Assembly (NCBI RefSeq): GCF_001654845.1 | Contig: NZ_LXES01000025.1 | Span: 1 to 64,000, forward strand | Direction of reading: 5' to 3' | DNA length: 64,000 nt | From: Enterobacter soli ATCC BAA-2102 | GTDB taxonomy: Bacteria; Pseudomonadota; Gammaproteobacteria; Enterobacterales; Enterobacteriaceae | Part shown: piece by piece, positions 16,960 through 26,093 of the stretch | Layout of the letters: each line of letters begins with the position of its first letter | Numbering within the stretch: the first letter of the stretch is position 1 | Notes under the pieces: generated by a model | What the model saw: only the letters and a program-made list of their open reading frames with translations | Databases searched by the model: none | Told to the model about the DNA's origin: nothing | Program-made: the position numbers and the translations under genes

Positions 16960-16978
16960 ACTGACACGGGATGTCAGT
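16960..16978. promoter_or_regulatory. Inverted repeat upstream of the WYL regulator gene
   Basis: ACTGACA (16960-16966), centre CGGGA, TGTCAGT (16972-16978), perfect 7-bp arms about 50 bp before the start codon. It is a candidate autoregulatory operator. Confidence 0.35.
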
Positions 16979-17057
16979 ATTCAGACGCAGTAAATTTCTC
17001 TTATGGTTATATAACGGCGTGATTTAGCGGAAACCTTAATATTTTTTGCGGGAAGCC

Positions 17058-17082
17058 GCGCTGGCCGGGGGATAGCCAGCGC
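17058..17082 (-). terminator. Hairpin downstream of hpaC
   Basis: GCGCTGGC (17058-17065) pairs with GCCAGCGC (17075-17082), 10 bases beyond the hpaC stop on the transcribed strand. No U-run follows directly, so its strength as a terminator is uncertain. Confidence 0.45.
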
Positions 17083-17092
17083 GTAGGGGGGG

Positions 17093-17605
17093 TCAGATGA
17101 CAGCGTCCATCTCCATCATTACCGGGTGGAAACGGCGTTTAAAATAGATCAGGCCGTGGCCCTCCTGGCTCAGAATGATATTTTTAATTTCAACCAGATA
17201 GACCAGATGTGTGCCAATGGTCTGCACCTGGCTTATCTCTCCTTCAAGGCTTGCCAGCGCACCTTTGAGCACCGGTTGTGCCAGCGGGCCTTTTTGCCAG
17301 CAGGAAAGCGTAAAACGCTCTTCCATCGCCATGCCGGTCATCCCGGCGAAATGACGAGCCATGATCTCCTGCTCGTGGTTCAGCACGTTAACGCACAGTC
17401 TACCGTTCCCCTGAAAAACCGGATTCATGGCGCTGTTGGCGTTGATGCACACCATCAACGACGGCGGCGTATCCGTCACCGAGCAGACTGCGGTGGCAGT
17501 AATGCCGCAGCGACCCGCATCGCCTTCGGTGGTGACAATATTGACCGCGGCCGACAGGCTGGCCATCGCGTCGCGAAAACGCAGGCGTTGTTCATCTGAT
17601 TGCAT
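17093..17605 (-). CDS. hpaC: 4-hydroxyphenylacetate 3-monooxygenase reductase HpaC
   Basis: 170 residues with the flavin-reductase-like split-barrel fold (FRDAMASLSAAVNIVTTEGDAGRCGITATAVCSVTDTPPSLMVCIN, then NVLNHEQEIMARHFAG). It uses NADH to make FADH2 for HpaB, which oxidises 4-hydroxyphenylacetate to 3,4-dihydroxyphenylacetate. Length and sequence match E. coli W HpaC. It lies 17 bases after hpaB and is the last gene of the hpaBC transcript. A hairpin follows. Confidence 0.96.
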   Translation of the reverse strand: MQSDEQRLRFRDAMASLSAAVNIVTTEGDAGRCGITATAVCSVTDTPPSLMVCINANSAMNPVFQGNGRLCVNVLNHEQEIMARHFAGMTGMAMEERFTLSCWQKGPLAQPVLKGALASLEGEISQVQTIGTHLVYLVEIKNIILSQEGHGLIYFKRRFHPVMMEMDAVI

Positions 17606-17622
17606 TGAATCCTCCCGCTGCG

Positions 17623-19185
17623 TTATTTCAGCAGCTTGTCCAGCATGTTGATATCGGTGTTGTTGTGCAGGTGCGGTACCGTCCAGCCGTGCTGGTCGTA
17701 CTCAGACATGCAGCGGTCGACCATCGCCATCATTTTGTCCATGTTGCCGGAGCTCTGCGCCTGACGCAGGCATTGCAGGCGAATTTCGTCCTGGCTGCCG
17801 GAGTAGTTGATCTCATACAGCTCATGACGGCCGCCAAACTCGCTGCCGATGGCATCCCACATCAGTTTTAAAATCTTGATGCGTTCAACGTGATCCATAC
17901 CGTTAGAGCCGCGCACGTACTTCGCCAGATACTGGTCGATCTGCGGGTTGTTCAGGTCACGGGCGCTGGACGGGAGGTAGATCAGACCGGACGTCACGTT
18001 ACGCTCGATGATGTTTTTGATCTTCGCATAGGCCATCGGCGCCATAACGCGATAGGTTTGCAGCGCGGCATGATCCGGCAGATACGCGCCGTTCACCCAC
18101 GGGGTCGCTTCTGAACACATGGAGTCGCTCAGCGCCCAGAACATATTGCGCCAGGCCACCACTTCACCCAGGTCTGCCTGCACGCCACGGAACTCCAGCG
18201 TCCCGGTGCACTCCAGCGATTTCTTCAGCAGGGCAGTGATAAAGTCGAGTTTGACCGCCAGACGCACGCAGGCTTGCAGCGGATACATGCGGGCAAAACC
18301 ACCCTCCATGGTCCAGCGGCGGCAGCGGTCGAAATCGCGGTAGATCAGCACGTTTTCCCACGGGATCAGTACATGATCCATCACCAGAATGGCGTCGTTC
18401 TCGTCGAAGCGGCTGGAGAGCGGGTAGTCGTACGGGGAGCCGGTTGCGCCTGCCACCATCTCGTAAGAGGTGCGGGAGATAAGCTTCACGCCTTCGGCAT
18501 CCATCGGGGCGACGAACATCAGCGCGAAGTCCGGGTTTTCACCCATCACCTGCGCAGAGCCAAAGCCGATCATGTTGTAGTGGGTCAACGCCGAGTTGGT
18601 TGCCACCACTTTTGCACCGCTGACGATGATCCCGGCGTCGGTCTCTTTCTCCAGCTTGATGTAGACATCTTTCACTTCATCGGCGGGTTTGTGGCGATCG
18701 ATCGGAGGGTTAACAATCGCGTGGTTAAAGTACAGGCCGGTTTCCTGAATGCGCGTGTACCAGTTACGGGCGTTCTGTTCGAACTGGCCGTAGAAGGCCG
18801 GGTTAGCGCCAAGCGCGCAGCCAAACGCGGCTTTGTAATCCGGCGTGCGTCCCATCCAGCCGTAGCTCAGGCGCGACCACTCGGCGATGGCATCGCGTTG
18901 CTGGCGCAGGTCGTCGGCACTTTTCGCCACGCGGAAGAACTTATGGGTATAGCCACCGCTGCCGGTGTCGGTGCCCCAGCACAGCGTGTCCTGCATGTCC
19001 GGTTTGTGCAGGGCGTCGTACATCTGCGCGATGGAGGCCGCCGCATTACGAAACGCCGGATGGGTGGTGACGTCTTTGACGCGCTCGCCGTAGATATAAA
19101 TCTCACGGCCGTCCTGGAGGCTTTTTAAATACTCTTCGCCGGTTAATGGACGTTTGGTATCAGCGCGGAAATCTTCAGGCTTCAT
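17623..19185 (-). CDS. hpaB: 4-hydroxyphenylacetate 3-monooxygenase, oxygenase HpaB
   Basis: 520 residues, the full length of the E. coli HpaB family (MKPEDFRADTKRPLTGEEYLKSL at the start). It is the FADH2-dependent monooxygenase that adds the ortho hydroxyl group in the first step of the pathway, with reduced flavin supplied by HpaC. It is also active on tyrosol and other phenols in known homologues. It has its own promoter region in the 228-base gap behind hpaA, which holds a large REP-like repeat. HpaA with its ligand is the known activator of the hpaBC promoter. Confidence 0.97.
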   Translation of the reverse strand: MKPEDFRADTKRPLTGEEYLKSLQDGREIYIYGERVKDVTTHPAFRNAAASIAQMYDALHKPDMQDTLCWGTDTGSGGYTHKFFRVAKSADDLRQQRDAIAEWSRLSYGWMGRTPDYKAAFGCALGANPAFYGQFEQNARNWYTRIQETGLYFNHAIVNPPIDRHKPADEVKDVYIKLEKETDAGIIVSGAKVVATNSALTHYNMIGFGSAQVMGENPDFALMFVAPMDAEGVKLISRTSYEMVAGATGSPYDYPLSSRFDENDAILVMDHVLIPWENVLIYRDFDRCRRWTMEGGFARMYPLQACVRLAVKLDFITALLKKSLECTGTLEFRGVQADLGEVVAWRNMFWALSDSMCSEATPWVNGAYLPDHAALQTYRVMAPMAYAKIKNIIERNVTSGLIYLPSSARDLNNPQIDQYLAKYVRGSNGMDHVERIKILKLMWDAIGSEFGGRHELYEINYSGSQDEIRLQCLRQAQSSGNMDKMMAMVDRCMSEYDQHGWTVPHLHNNTDINMLDKLLK

Positions 19186-19328
19186 AGGGACCTCGTATCG
19201 GAATAGGGTTGTTAAATTTATGTTTTGTTTTTGTTGTTTAATTGAAGCGTGAGAGAGGGGCGGCGTGAAGGGACGATTAGGACAACGGCGGGTACTTTTC
19301 GGGTGGGTATTGGAATTGTGATCGGTGT

Positions 19329-19410
19329 CCCCTCACCCCTGCCCTCTCCCCAAAGGGGCGAGGGGGTAATCGTTCCCTCTCCCCTTTGGGGAGAGGGTTA
19401 GGGTGAGGGG
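19329..19410. repeat. GC-rich REP-like element, copy 3 (large inverted pair)
   Basis: CCCCTCACCCCTGCCCTCTCC at the left is answered by GGGGAGAGGG-TTAGGGTGAGGGG at the right, so the whole 82-base unit is one inverted repeat containing two smaller hairpins. It separates hpaA from hpaB. Confidence 0.75.
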
Positions 19411-19413
19411 AAA

Positions 19414-20304
19414 TTACGACACCGGTACTTTCTGCGCCCGGTAGCTGCTGGGCGAACACCCCACTAAGCGGTTAAAAAAGCGGGCGAAATAGGCCGGGTC
19501 TTTAAACCCCAGCTGCCAGGCAATCTCGTTTACCGCGCTGTCGGAAAAAAGCAGTAGCCGTTTGGCCTCGCGCAGCTGGCGGTCGAAGATCAGCCGTTTC
19601 GGCGGGCGGTTGGCGAAGCGGCGGCAGATATCGGTCAGGCGGGATTCGGTGAGATGCAGTTCGCAGGCGTAGTCCGGCACCGTCCAGTGCTGGTGGTAGT
19701 GGGTGTCGATCATCTGGTTAAAACGCTGGAACAGCTTCAGCTCGCCGCGTATCCCACTGGCGGCGTGGTCGTCGAGCTTTGCATTGCGCAATAGCAAAGT
19801 GAACACCGCCTGGGCCAAAAGTACCAGCGTATGTTCGCGCCCGGGCAGCTGTTCCGTGGATTCACGTTCGATCAGCCGCCAGTAGTGTTTCAGCGCCGCC
19901 AGCTCGTCTGGTTTGTCGGCCAGGGACAGGCAGATCCCCGGCAGGCCGAAGGTTTCACGCGTGCCAGGGTAGAGCACTTCCAGCAGCGGCCAGATCAGAT
20001 CTTCGCGTACCGTCAACACATGCCCGTCGCTGTCGGATTCGGTGATAAAGGCGTGCGGCACCGAGGGCGGCGTGAGCACAAACAGCGGTGCCTGCACCGA
20101 ATAGCGATGATCGTCGAGCTGAAGCTCAATCTGCCCGGTATCAAGAAAGTGCATCTGAAAGAACTGGTCGTGGCGATGCGCCTGCATGTCGCGGCCAAAA
20201 AAGGCCGCCATGCGGGCAAACGACTGATAATGCACATCGTCGGTGCCCAGACTTTCGTCGTACTCCTTGCTGATATCAATGTTGGCGATAGGGCTCTGGC
20301 ACAT
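19414..20304 (-). CDS. hpaA: AraC-family activator HpaA
   Basis: 296 residues, same length as E. coli HpaA. The N-terminal cupin-like ligand domain (AHRHDQFFQMHFLDTGQIELQLDDHRYSVQAPLFVLTPPSVPH) is followed by two helix-turn-helix motifs (ESRLTDICRRFANRPPKRLIFD, VNEIAWQLGFKDPAYFARFFNRLVGCSP). It activates hpaBC in response to 4-hydroxyphenylacetate and related phenols. It overlaps the end of hpaX by 29 bases, so the activator is made along with the permease. Confidence 0.95.
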   Translation of the reverse strand: MCQSPIANIDISKEYDESLGTDDVHYQSFARMAAFFGRDMQAHRHDQFFQMHFLDTGQIELQLDDHRYSVQAPLFVLTPPSVPHAFITESDSDGHVLTVREDLIWPLLEVLYPGTRETFGLPGICLSLADKPDELAALKHYWRLIERESTEQLPGREHTLVLLAQAVFTLLLRNAKLDDHAASGIRGELKLFQRFNQMIDTHYHQHWTVPDYACELHLTESRLTDICRRFANRPPKRLIFDRQLREAKRLLLFSDSAVNEIAWQLGFKDPAYFARFFNRLVGCSPSSYRAQKVPVS

Positions 20305-21622
20305 GATCGTTCCTCTGTTGATCCCGCTGCGTCATCGGAATGCGCGTCAGCACCAGCGCGCCCACCACCAGCAGTCCGGCCACAAACCATAGCCCGGAGC
20401 TAAAGCTGCCGGTCGCGTCCCGCAGAATGCCGATCAACAGCGGGCTGACGGCCGAACCCACATTCCCGATGGCGTTGATCACTGCCAGTGCCACCGCACG
20501 GGATTGCAGGCTAATAACCTGATCCGGTGTGGTCCAGAATATCGCCATAGCGGTAAAGGATCCGGTTGAGGCCATGATGATGCCAAGCAGCTGGATCAGG
20601 CTGTGGTCGGTCGCCGAGGCCAGCATCCACCCCGCCGCCGCGAACAGATACGGCAGGATGGTGTGCTTTTTTCGCTCTTTCAGCCTGTCGGAGCGGCGGC
20701 TCCACCAGATCATCCCGAGGATGGTACAAAACTGCGGGATCGCCGCCAGCAGGCCGATCACGATATTGCTGCTGTGGCTGTTAAAGCTTTGCAGGATCTG
20801 CGGCGTCCAGATGTTGATCGCACTCAGCGTGTTGGTCAGACAGAAATAGGCCAGCGTGTAGAGCAGCACCGCCGGGGTCAGCACTTCACGCAGCGTCGAG
20901 CGCGGGGTCGCGGCGTGCGCAACGGCGTGCTCCTGCTCGCGGGCGATCATTGTTTTCAGCGTCTGTTTTTCTTCATCATCAAGCCAGGTGGCCTGATCCG
21001 GCGTGTCGTTAAGGAAAAACCAGGTCACGACGCCGAGCACCACCGACGGCAGCCCTTCCAGCAGGAACAGCCACTGCCAGCCTTTCAGGTTCCACAACCC
21101 GTCCAGAGCCAGAATATAACCCGAGAGGATCGAGCCGAGCATCATGGTCACCGGCATGGCGATCATAAACAGGGCGTTGGCGCGGGCGCGGTGATAGGCG
21201 GGGAACCACCAGGTGAGATACACCAGGATCCCCGGCAGGAAACCGGCTTCGGCAATGCCGACCAGCATTCGCAGTACGTAGAGCGTCTGCGGGCTGGTGG
21301 CGAACATGGTGCAGGTAGAGGCGATTCCCCACACCACCATGATCCCGGCGATCCAGCGGCGCGCGCCGATCTTCGCCAGCATGATGTTGCTCGGGATCCC
21401 GCACAGCACGTAGGTGACGTAAAACAGCGTTGCCGCCAGGCCAAACATGGTGGACGTCAGGCCCAGATCTTTGCCCATCGTCAGCCCGGCAAAGCCAATG
21501 TTAATGCGGTCAAGAAACGAGAAAACAAACAGGATAAAGAGAAATACGATCAAACGACGGAACAGCTTGTTAATCACGCGATGTTCTACAGCTTTATTAT
21601 CTTGCAGGGTAGAGGTCGTCAT
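20276..21622 (-). CDS. hpaX: 4-hydroxyphenylacetate permease HpaX (MFS)
   Basis: 448 residues with 12 predicted membrane segments of the anion:cation symporter type (FSFLDRINIGFAGLTMGKDLGLT, then GIPSNIMLAKIGARRWIAG). It imports 4-hydroxyphenylacetate. The start at MTTSTLQ is chosen because GGAG sits 6-8 bases before it; a GTG 12 bases further up would place that motif inside the gene. Between hpaI and hpaA in the hpaG-to-hpaA transcript. Confidence 0.93.
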   Translation of the reverse strand: MTTSTLQDNKAVEHRVINKLFRRLIVFLFILFVFSFLDRINIGFAGLTMGKDLGLTSTMFGLAATLFYVTYVLCGIPSNIMLAKIGARRWIAGIMVVWGIASTCTMFATSPQTLYVLRMLVGIAEAGFLPGILVYLTWWFPAYHRARANALFMIAMPVTMMLGSILSGYILALDGLWNLKGWQWLFLLEGLPSVVLGVVTWFFLNDTPDQATWLDDEEKQTLKTMIAREQEHAVAHAATPRSTLREVLTPAVLLYTLAYFCLTNTLSAINIWTPQILQSFNSHSSNIVIGLLAAIPQFCTILGMIWWSRRSDRLKERKKHTILPYLFAAAGWMLASATDHSLIQLLGIIMASTGSFTAMAIFWTTPDQVISLQSRAVALAVINAIGNVGSAVSPLLIGILRDATGSFSSGLWFVAGLLVVGALVLTRIPMTQRDQQRNDHVPEPYRQH

Positions 21623-21643
21623 GTTGCGCTCCACATCGTCCGT

Positions 21644-22441
21644 TCAGTAGACGGATTTATTGTTATTGACTGATGTAACAGGTCTGTCGATAAAACGGGC
21701 TGCCAGCGCTTCGGCGCTGCGGGCCAGCAGGGTGGTATCTACGCCAACGGCGACAAACAGCGCGCCGAGTTCGAGATAGCGTTTTGCCAGGGTTTCGTTA
21801 GCCATCAGGATGCCGGGCGCTTTACCTGCGCTCAGGATCTGCCTGATGGCCTGTTCGATGGCGGCCTGCACCTCCGGGTGCTGCGGGTTACCCGCAAAGC
21901 CCATGTCGGCGCTGAGATCTGCCGGGCCGATAAACACTCCGTCGACCCCTTCCACATCCAGGATCTGCGGCAGATTTTTCAGCGCTTCGCGAGTTTCTAT
22001 CTGCACCAGCACGCACATGGCGTCGTTCGCCTGTTGCAGGTAATCAGGAATGCGGTTCCAGCGCGACGCGCGAGCCAGTGCGCTGCCCACACCGCGGATC
22101 CCCGCAGGGGGATAACGGGTGGCGCTCACCGCAAGACGGGCTTCGTCGGCATTTTGTACCATGGGCACCAGCAGGGTTTGTGCGCCCACGTCCAGCAGTT
22201 GCTTAATCTGTACCGGGTCGTTCCACGACGGGCGCACCACCGGCTGGCTGGCGTAAGGCGCAATCGCCTGCAACTGCGTTAAGATGGTTTGCACGTTGTT
22301 TGGCGCGTGTTCGCCGTCGATCAGCAGCCAGTCGAAACCGGCCCCTGCCAGCAGTTCTGCGCTGTAGCTGCTGGTCAGCCCCAGCCACAGGCCGATTTGC
22401 GGCTTTCCGGCTTTCAGCGCGGTCTTAAATGCGTTTTCCAT
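21644..22441 (-). CDS. hpaI: 4-hydroxy-2-oxoheptanedioate aldolase HpaI
   Basis: 265 residues. HpcH/HpaI-family class II aldolase with the [32 protein letters not shown] start and the VQIETREAL and [14 protein letters not shown] metal-site segments. It splits 4-hydroxy-2-oxoheptane-1,7-dioate into pyruvate and succinate semialdehyde, the last step of the pathway. It lies 9 bases after hpaH. Confidence 0.96.
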   Translation of the reverse strand: MENAFKTALKAGKPQIGLWLGLTSSYSAELLAGAGFDWLLIDGEHAPNNVQTILTQLQAIAPYASQPVVRPSWNDPVQIKQLLDVGAQTLLVPMVQNADEARLAVSATRYPPAGIRGVGSALARASRWNRIPDYLQQANDAMCVLVQIETREALKNLPQILDVEGVDGVFIGPADLSADMGFAGNPQHPEVQAAIEQAIRQILSAGKAPGILMANETLAKRYLELGALFVAVGVDTTLLARSAEALAARFIDRPVTSVNNNKSVY

Positions 22442-22450
22442 GGTGCACTC

Positions 22451-23254
22451 CTACACAAAGCGGCAGCTAATCGAGCCCATGTTGCCGTAGTCCACGTGGA
22501 AGGTGTCGCCCTTGCTGGCGGTCACCGGGCGGGTAAACGAGCCGCCGAGGATGATCTGCCCCGGTTCAAGCTGCACGTCGTACGGTGCCAGTTTATTTGC
22601 CAGCCACGCCACGCCGTTTGCCGGGTGGTTGAGCACGCCTGCGGCGACGCCGGTTTCTTCGATCACGCCGTTGCGATAGAGCAGAGCGGAGATCCAGCGC
22701 AGATCCAGCTCATCGGGTTTAATCGGCCGTCCACCGAGGATCACCCCGGCGTTGGCGGCGTTATCGGAGATGGTGTCGAACACTTTGCGCGGGCGCTGGG
22801 TGTCGGGATCGATGTTGTGGCAGCGGGCGTCGATCAGCTCCAGCGCCGGGATCACATAGTCCGTGGCGTTGTAGACATCGAAGATCGTGCAGTTAGGGCC
22901 GCGCAGCGGTTTGGCCAGCACGAAGGCCAGCTCCACTTCAATGCGTGGGACGATAAAACGATCGACGGGAATGTCGCTGCCGTCGTGGAAAAACATGTCG
23001 TCCAGCAGTGCGCCGTAATCCGGTTCGCTTATCTGCGAGCTGGCCTGCATGGCTTTGGAGGTAAGGCCGATTTTATGGCCTTTCAGCACGCGGCCTTCGG
23101 CGATTTTCAGGCTTACCCATTCGCGCTGTACGGCGTAGGCATCGTCGATGGTGATCGTCGGGTAATCCAGCGAGATCTGGCGGATCTGCTCGCGGGATTG
23201 CTCCGCCTGATGCAGACGATGCGCGATCAGGGTATGGGTATGTTTGTCGAGCAT
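22451..23254 (-). CDS. hpaH: 2-oxo-hept-4-ene-1,7-dioate hydratase HpaH
   Basis: 267 residues of the fumarylacetoacetate-hydrolase-like hydratase family ([52 protein letters not shown]). It adds water to 2-oxo-hept-4-ene-1,7-dioate, needs Mg2+ and works next to the HpaI aldolase. A 129-base gap with a REP-like repeat separates it from hpaF. Confidence 0.95.
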   Translation of the reverse strand: MLDKHTHTLIAHRLHQAEQSREQIRQISLDYPTITIDDAYAVQREWVSLKIAEGRVLKGHKIGLTSKAMQASSQISEPDYGALLDDMFFHDGSDIPVDRFIVPRIEVELAFVLAKPLRGPNCTIFDVYNATDYVIPALELIDARCHNIDPDTQRPRKVFDTISDNAANAGVILGGRPIKPDELDLRWISALLYRNGVIEETGVAAGVLNHPANGVAWLANKLAPYDVQLEPGQIILGGSFTRPVTASKGDTFHVDYGNMGSISCRFV

Positions 23255-23278
23255 GGCGATATCCTGTTGTATTGTTTT

Positions 23279-23370
23279 CCCCCTCTCCCCGTGGGAGAGG
23301 GCCGGGGTGAGGGCATCAGACCGCAGAGATTTCCCCTCACCCTAACCCTCTCCCCATAGGGGAGAGGGGA
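23279..23370. repeat. GC-rich REP-like element, copy 4 (two hairpins)
   Basis: Two units, CCCTCTCCCC-GT-GGGAGAGGG near 23281-23301 with a GGGGTGAGGG flank, and CCCCTCACCC through GGGGAGAGGGG at 23333-23369, in opposite orientation within the hpaF-hpaH gap. It sits inside an operon, so it may affect mRNA stability between the two genes. Confidence 0.7.
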
Positions 23371-23383
23371 CAGACCGTGCGCG

Positions 23384-23764
23384 TTATTTAAACAACGCGT
23401 GTACGTTGTTTTGTTTGTAGTTGAGCGTCGGATGCAGCTCGTCGAGCTCAAACGACAGCGCCAGATAGCGGGCGGCCATCAGCTCAGCGAAGTGCGTTTT
23501 GATAAGCCCAAACAGCATCTCTCCCACCGCCTCGCGGCTTTCCAGGCTGCGCCCGGAACCAATCTTCAGCGTCATATGCACAAAGGCGTAATCGTGTTTG
23601 CCGTCAGCCATCTGCCAGGTGTCCAGCCAGTGCGCGCGGCTACGGATACCGCCGAGCGGGAAAATGCCCGTGGCGGCGAGCGCCTCGTTCACTTTGGCAA
23701 ACAGACCCGGCAGGTCGGCCTGCTCGCGGATATTGTCAGTACATTCAGCGATAAAATGCGGCAT
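23384..23764 (-). CDS. hpaF: 5-carboxymethyl-2-hydroxymuconate delta-isomerase HpaF
   Basis: 126 residues with N-terminal Met-Pro; the Pro2 is the catalytic base of the tautomerase/CHMI fold (MPHFIAECTDNIREQADL). It converts 5-carboxymethyl-2-hydroxymuconate to 5-oxo-pent-3-ene-1,2,5-tricarboxylate. It lies 9 bases after hpaD. Confidence 0.95.
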   Translation of the reverse strand: MPHFIAECTDNIREQADLPGLFAKVNEALAATGIFPLGGIRSRAHWLDTWQMADGKHDYAFVHMTLKIGSGRSLESREAVGEMLFGLIKTHFAELMAARYLALSFELDELHPTLNYKQNNVHALFK

Positions 23765-23773
23765 GGTGGTTCC

Positions 23774-24625
23774 TTAAGCGGGCAGCGGGAAAACAGCGTT
23801 GACCTGGCCGGTGCCGGAGCTGGCGAACAGCTCGGTGAGAAACTCCACCTTGCCGTCGTATTTGTCCCAGCCGAGCATCCCCAGCAGCATCACCGTGTCG
23901 TGCATATTGCCCTCGCCGTAGCAGTAGTCGGCGTACTCCGGCAACATGCTGCAAAACTCCCTGAACTGGCCTTCGCGCCACAGCTTCACCACGCGCTCGT
24001 CCATCTGACGGTCGAACTCGCGGGTGTAGCTGTTCATCCCTTCTTCCGCACGCTGGTCGTCAATAAAACGGTGCGACAATGAACCGCTGGCCAGCACCGC
24101 CACCGTGCCGTCGTACTGCTTAATGGCGCTGACGATGGCCTCGCCCAGCTTGCGGCTATCGGCAAAATCGTGAACGGTGCAGAACGCCGAAATGGAGATC
24201 ACTTTGAAGTGCTTATCGCTGTTCATGTAGCGCATCGGAACCAGCGTGCCGTACTCCAGCTTCAGGCTTGGAATGTTGTGCGCTTTGGCCCGCACGCCGA
24301 GCTTCACCGCTTCATCGGCAATCAGCTGGCCGAGCTCCGGGTTGCCGTCGTAGTCGTAGGTCATGTCACGGATAAAGTGCGGCAGCTCGTTGCTGGTGTA
24401 GATGCCGGAAAAATGATCCGCACAGTTAATGTGATACGCGCTGTTCACCAGCCAGTGGGTGTCGAAAACGATAATGGTATCGACGCCCAGCTCGCGGCAG
24501 CGCTTGCTGATCTCTTTATGCCCGTCGATGGCCGACTGACGGCAGCCGTGGTTTTTCCCAGGCAGCTCAGAAAGATACATCGACGGAACGTGGGTGATTT
24601 TTGCTGCTAACGCTAAGGTGCCCAT
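23774..24625 (-). CDS. hpaD: 3,4-dihydroxyphenylacetate 2,3-dioxygenase HpaD
   Basis: 283 residues of the LigB-type extradiol dioxygenase family, with HVPSMYLSELPGKNHGCRQ, DTIIVFDTHWLVN and VLASGSLSHRFID; the histidines in these segments would bind Fe(II). It opens the ring of homoprotocatechuate by meta cleavage. It lies 1 base after hpaE. Confidence 0.96.
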   Translation of the reverse strand: MGTLALAAKITHVPSMYLSELPGKNHGCRQSAIDGHKEISKRCRELGVDTIIVFDTHWLVNSAYHINCADHFSGIYTSNELPHFIRDMTYDYDGNPELGQLIADEAVKLGVRAKAHNIPSLKLEYGTLVPMRYMNSDKHFKVISISAFCTVHDFADSRKLGEAIVSAIKQYDGTVAVLASGSLSHRFIDDQRAEEGMNSYTREFDRQMDERVVKLWREGQFREFCSMLPEYADYCYGEGNMHDTVMLLGMLGWDKYDGKVEFLTELFASSGTGQVNAVFPLPA

Positions 24626-24626
24626 A

Positions 24627-26093
24627 TCAGATACCCCACTTTGGAATCGGATGGTTGCCCATCGAGATGCAGACGTTTTTCATCTCAGCGAACACTTCAA
24701 AGCTGTACTCGCCACCTTCGCGCCCGGTGCCGGAGGCCTTCACGCCGCCAAACGGCTGGCGCAGGTCGCGCACGTTCTGGGTATTCACAAACACCATCCC
24801 GGCTTCGATATTGCGCGCCAGGCGCAGTACTTTGCTGACGTCCTGCGTCCAGATGTACGACGCCAGACCGTACTCGACGTCGTTGGCCAGGCGCAGGCCT
24901 TCCGCTTCGTCTTTAAACGGCAGCAGGCAGGCGACCGGCCCGAAGATCTCTTCCTGGGCCACGCGCATCCGGTTGTTCACATCAGCCAGCACGGTCGGGC
25001 GCAGGAAGTTACCGCCTTTCAGGTGTGCAGGCAGGTCGGTGGGTTTGTCCGGCCCACCCGCCAGCAGGGTGGCACCCTCTTCAATACCGAGGCGGATATA
25101 ACCCGAGACTTTTTCCCAGTGTTGCTGGCTAATCAACGCGCCGACCTGGGTGTTTGGATCGGTGGGGTCACCCACGCGCAGACGGTTGGCGCGTTCTGCG
25201 AAGCGTTTGACGAATTCCGGGTAGATGCTCTGCTGAATGAAGATGCGCGAGCCGGCGGTGCAGCGCTCGCCGTTGATGGAGAAGATGGTGAACAGGGCGG
25301 CGTCCAGCGCGCGCTCGATATCGGCATCTTCAAAAATCAGCACCGGTGATTTGCCGCCCAGCTCCATCGAGTACTTTTTCAGCCCGGCGTTTTTCATGAT
25401 GTTGCGCCCGGTGGCGGTGCCGCCGGTGAAGGAGACGGCGCGCACATCGTGATGACGTACCAGCGCATCGCCCGCTGTCGCGCCATAGCCCTGAACCACG
25501 TTCAGCACGCCCGCCGGAATACCGGCTTCCAGCGCCAGCTCGCCCAGGCGATCTGCGGTCAACGGGGAAAGTTCAGACATTTTCAGTACTGCGGTATTGC
25601 CCAGCGCCAGACACGGCGCCACTTTCCAGGTGGCGGTCATAAACGGTACGTTCCACGGCGACACCAGCGCACACACGCCCACCGGCTGCACCAGGGTGTA
25701 GTTCAGCATCGTGTCATCGACCGGGTAGGTTTTCCCGTTCATCTGCTGGCACACTTCGGCGAAGAACTCGAAGTTGTGCGAGGCACGCGGGATCAGCACG
25801 TTTTTGGTCTGGTGGATAGGCAGGCCAGTATCGGCGGTTTCCATCGCGGCGATCTCAGGTACGTTCTGGTCAATCAGATCACCCAGGCGGCGCATCAGGC
25901 GCGCGCGCTCTTTCATCGGCAGGTTAGCCCATTTCGGGAACGCCTCTTTTGCCGCCGCAACGGCCTGGTTTACCTCGGCTTCACCACCGGAGGCCACTTC
26001 TGCCAGCACTTCACCAGAGGCCGGGTTAGTGGTGTGGAAGTACTCGCTTCCCGCCACGTTTTTGCCGTTGATCCAATGGTTTATCTTTTTCAT
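24627..26093 (-). CDS. hpaE: 5-carboxymethyl-2-hydroxymuconate semialdehyde dehydrogenase HpaE
   Basis: 488 residues, aldehyde dehydrogenase family: NAD-binding SPWNVPFMTATWKVAPCLALG, FTGGTATGRNIM, catalytic Glu in MELGGKSPVL and catalytic Cys in NGERCTAGSRI. It oxidises the meta-cleavage semialdehyde to the dicarboxylate. It overlaps hpaG by 4 bases. Confidence 0.97.
   Translation of the reverse strand: MKKINHWINGKNVAGSEYFHTTNPASGEVLAEVASGGEAEVNQAVAAAKEAFPKWANLPMKERARLMRRLGDLIDQNVPEIAAMETADTGLPIHQTKNVLIPRASHNFEFFAEVCQQMNGKTYPVDDTMLNYTLVQPVGVCALVSPWNVPFMTATWKVAPCLALGNTAVLKMSELSPLTADRLGELALEAGIPAGVLNVVQGYGATAGDALVRHHDVRAVSFTGGTATGRNIMKNAGLKKYSMELGGKSPVLIFEDADIERALDAALFTIFSINGERCTAGSRIFIQQSIYPEFVKRFAERANRLRVGDPTDPNTQVGALISQQHWEKVSGYIRLGIEEGATLLAGGPDKPTDLPAHLKGGNFLRPTVLADVNNRMRVAQEEIFGPVACLLPFKDEAEGLRLANDVEYGLASYIWTQDVSKVLRLARNIEAGMVFVNTQNVRDLRQPFGGVKASGTGREGGEYSFEVFAEMKNVCISMGNHPIPKWGI

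Noticed and set aside
20603..21673. Open frame of 356 codons on the plus strand opposite hpaX and the start of hpaI
   Set aside because: Shadow of GC-rich coding DNA; the encoded protein is rich in Arg, Gln and His without domains, while hpaX on the other strand is clear.
22289..23359. Open frame of 356 codons on the plus strand across hpaI, hpaH and a REP-like repeat
   Set aside because: Runs through two recognised genes and a repeat; no ribosome site or family features.
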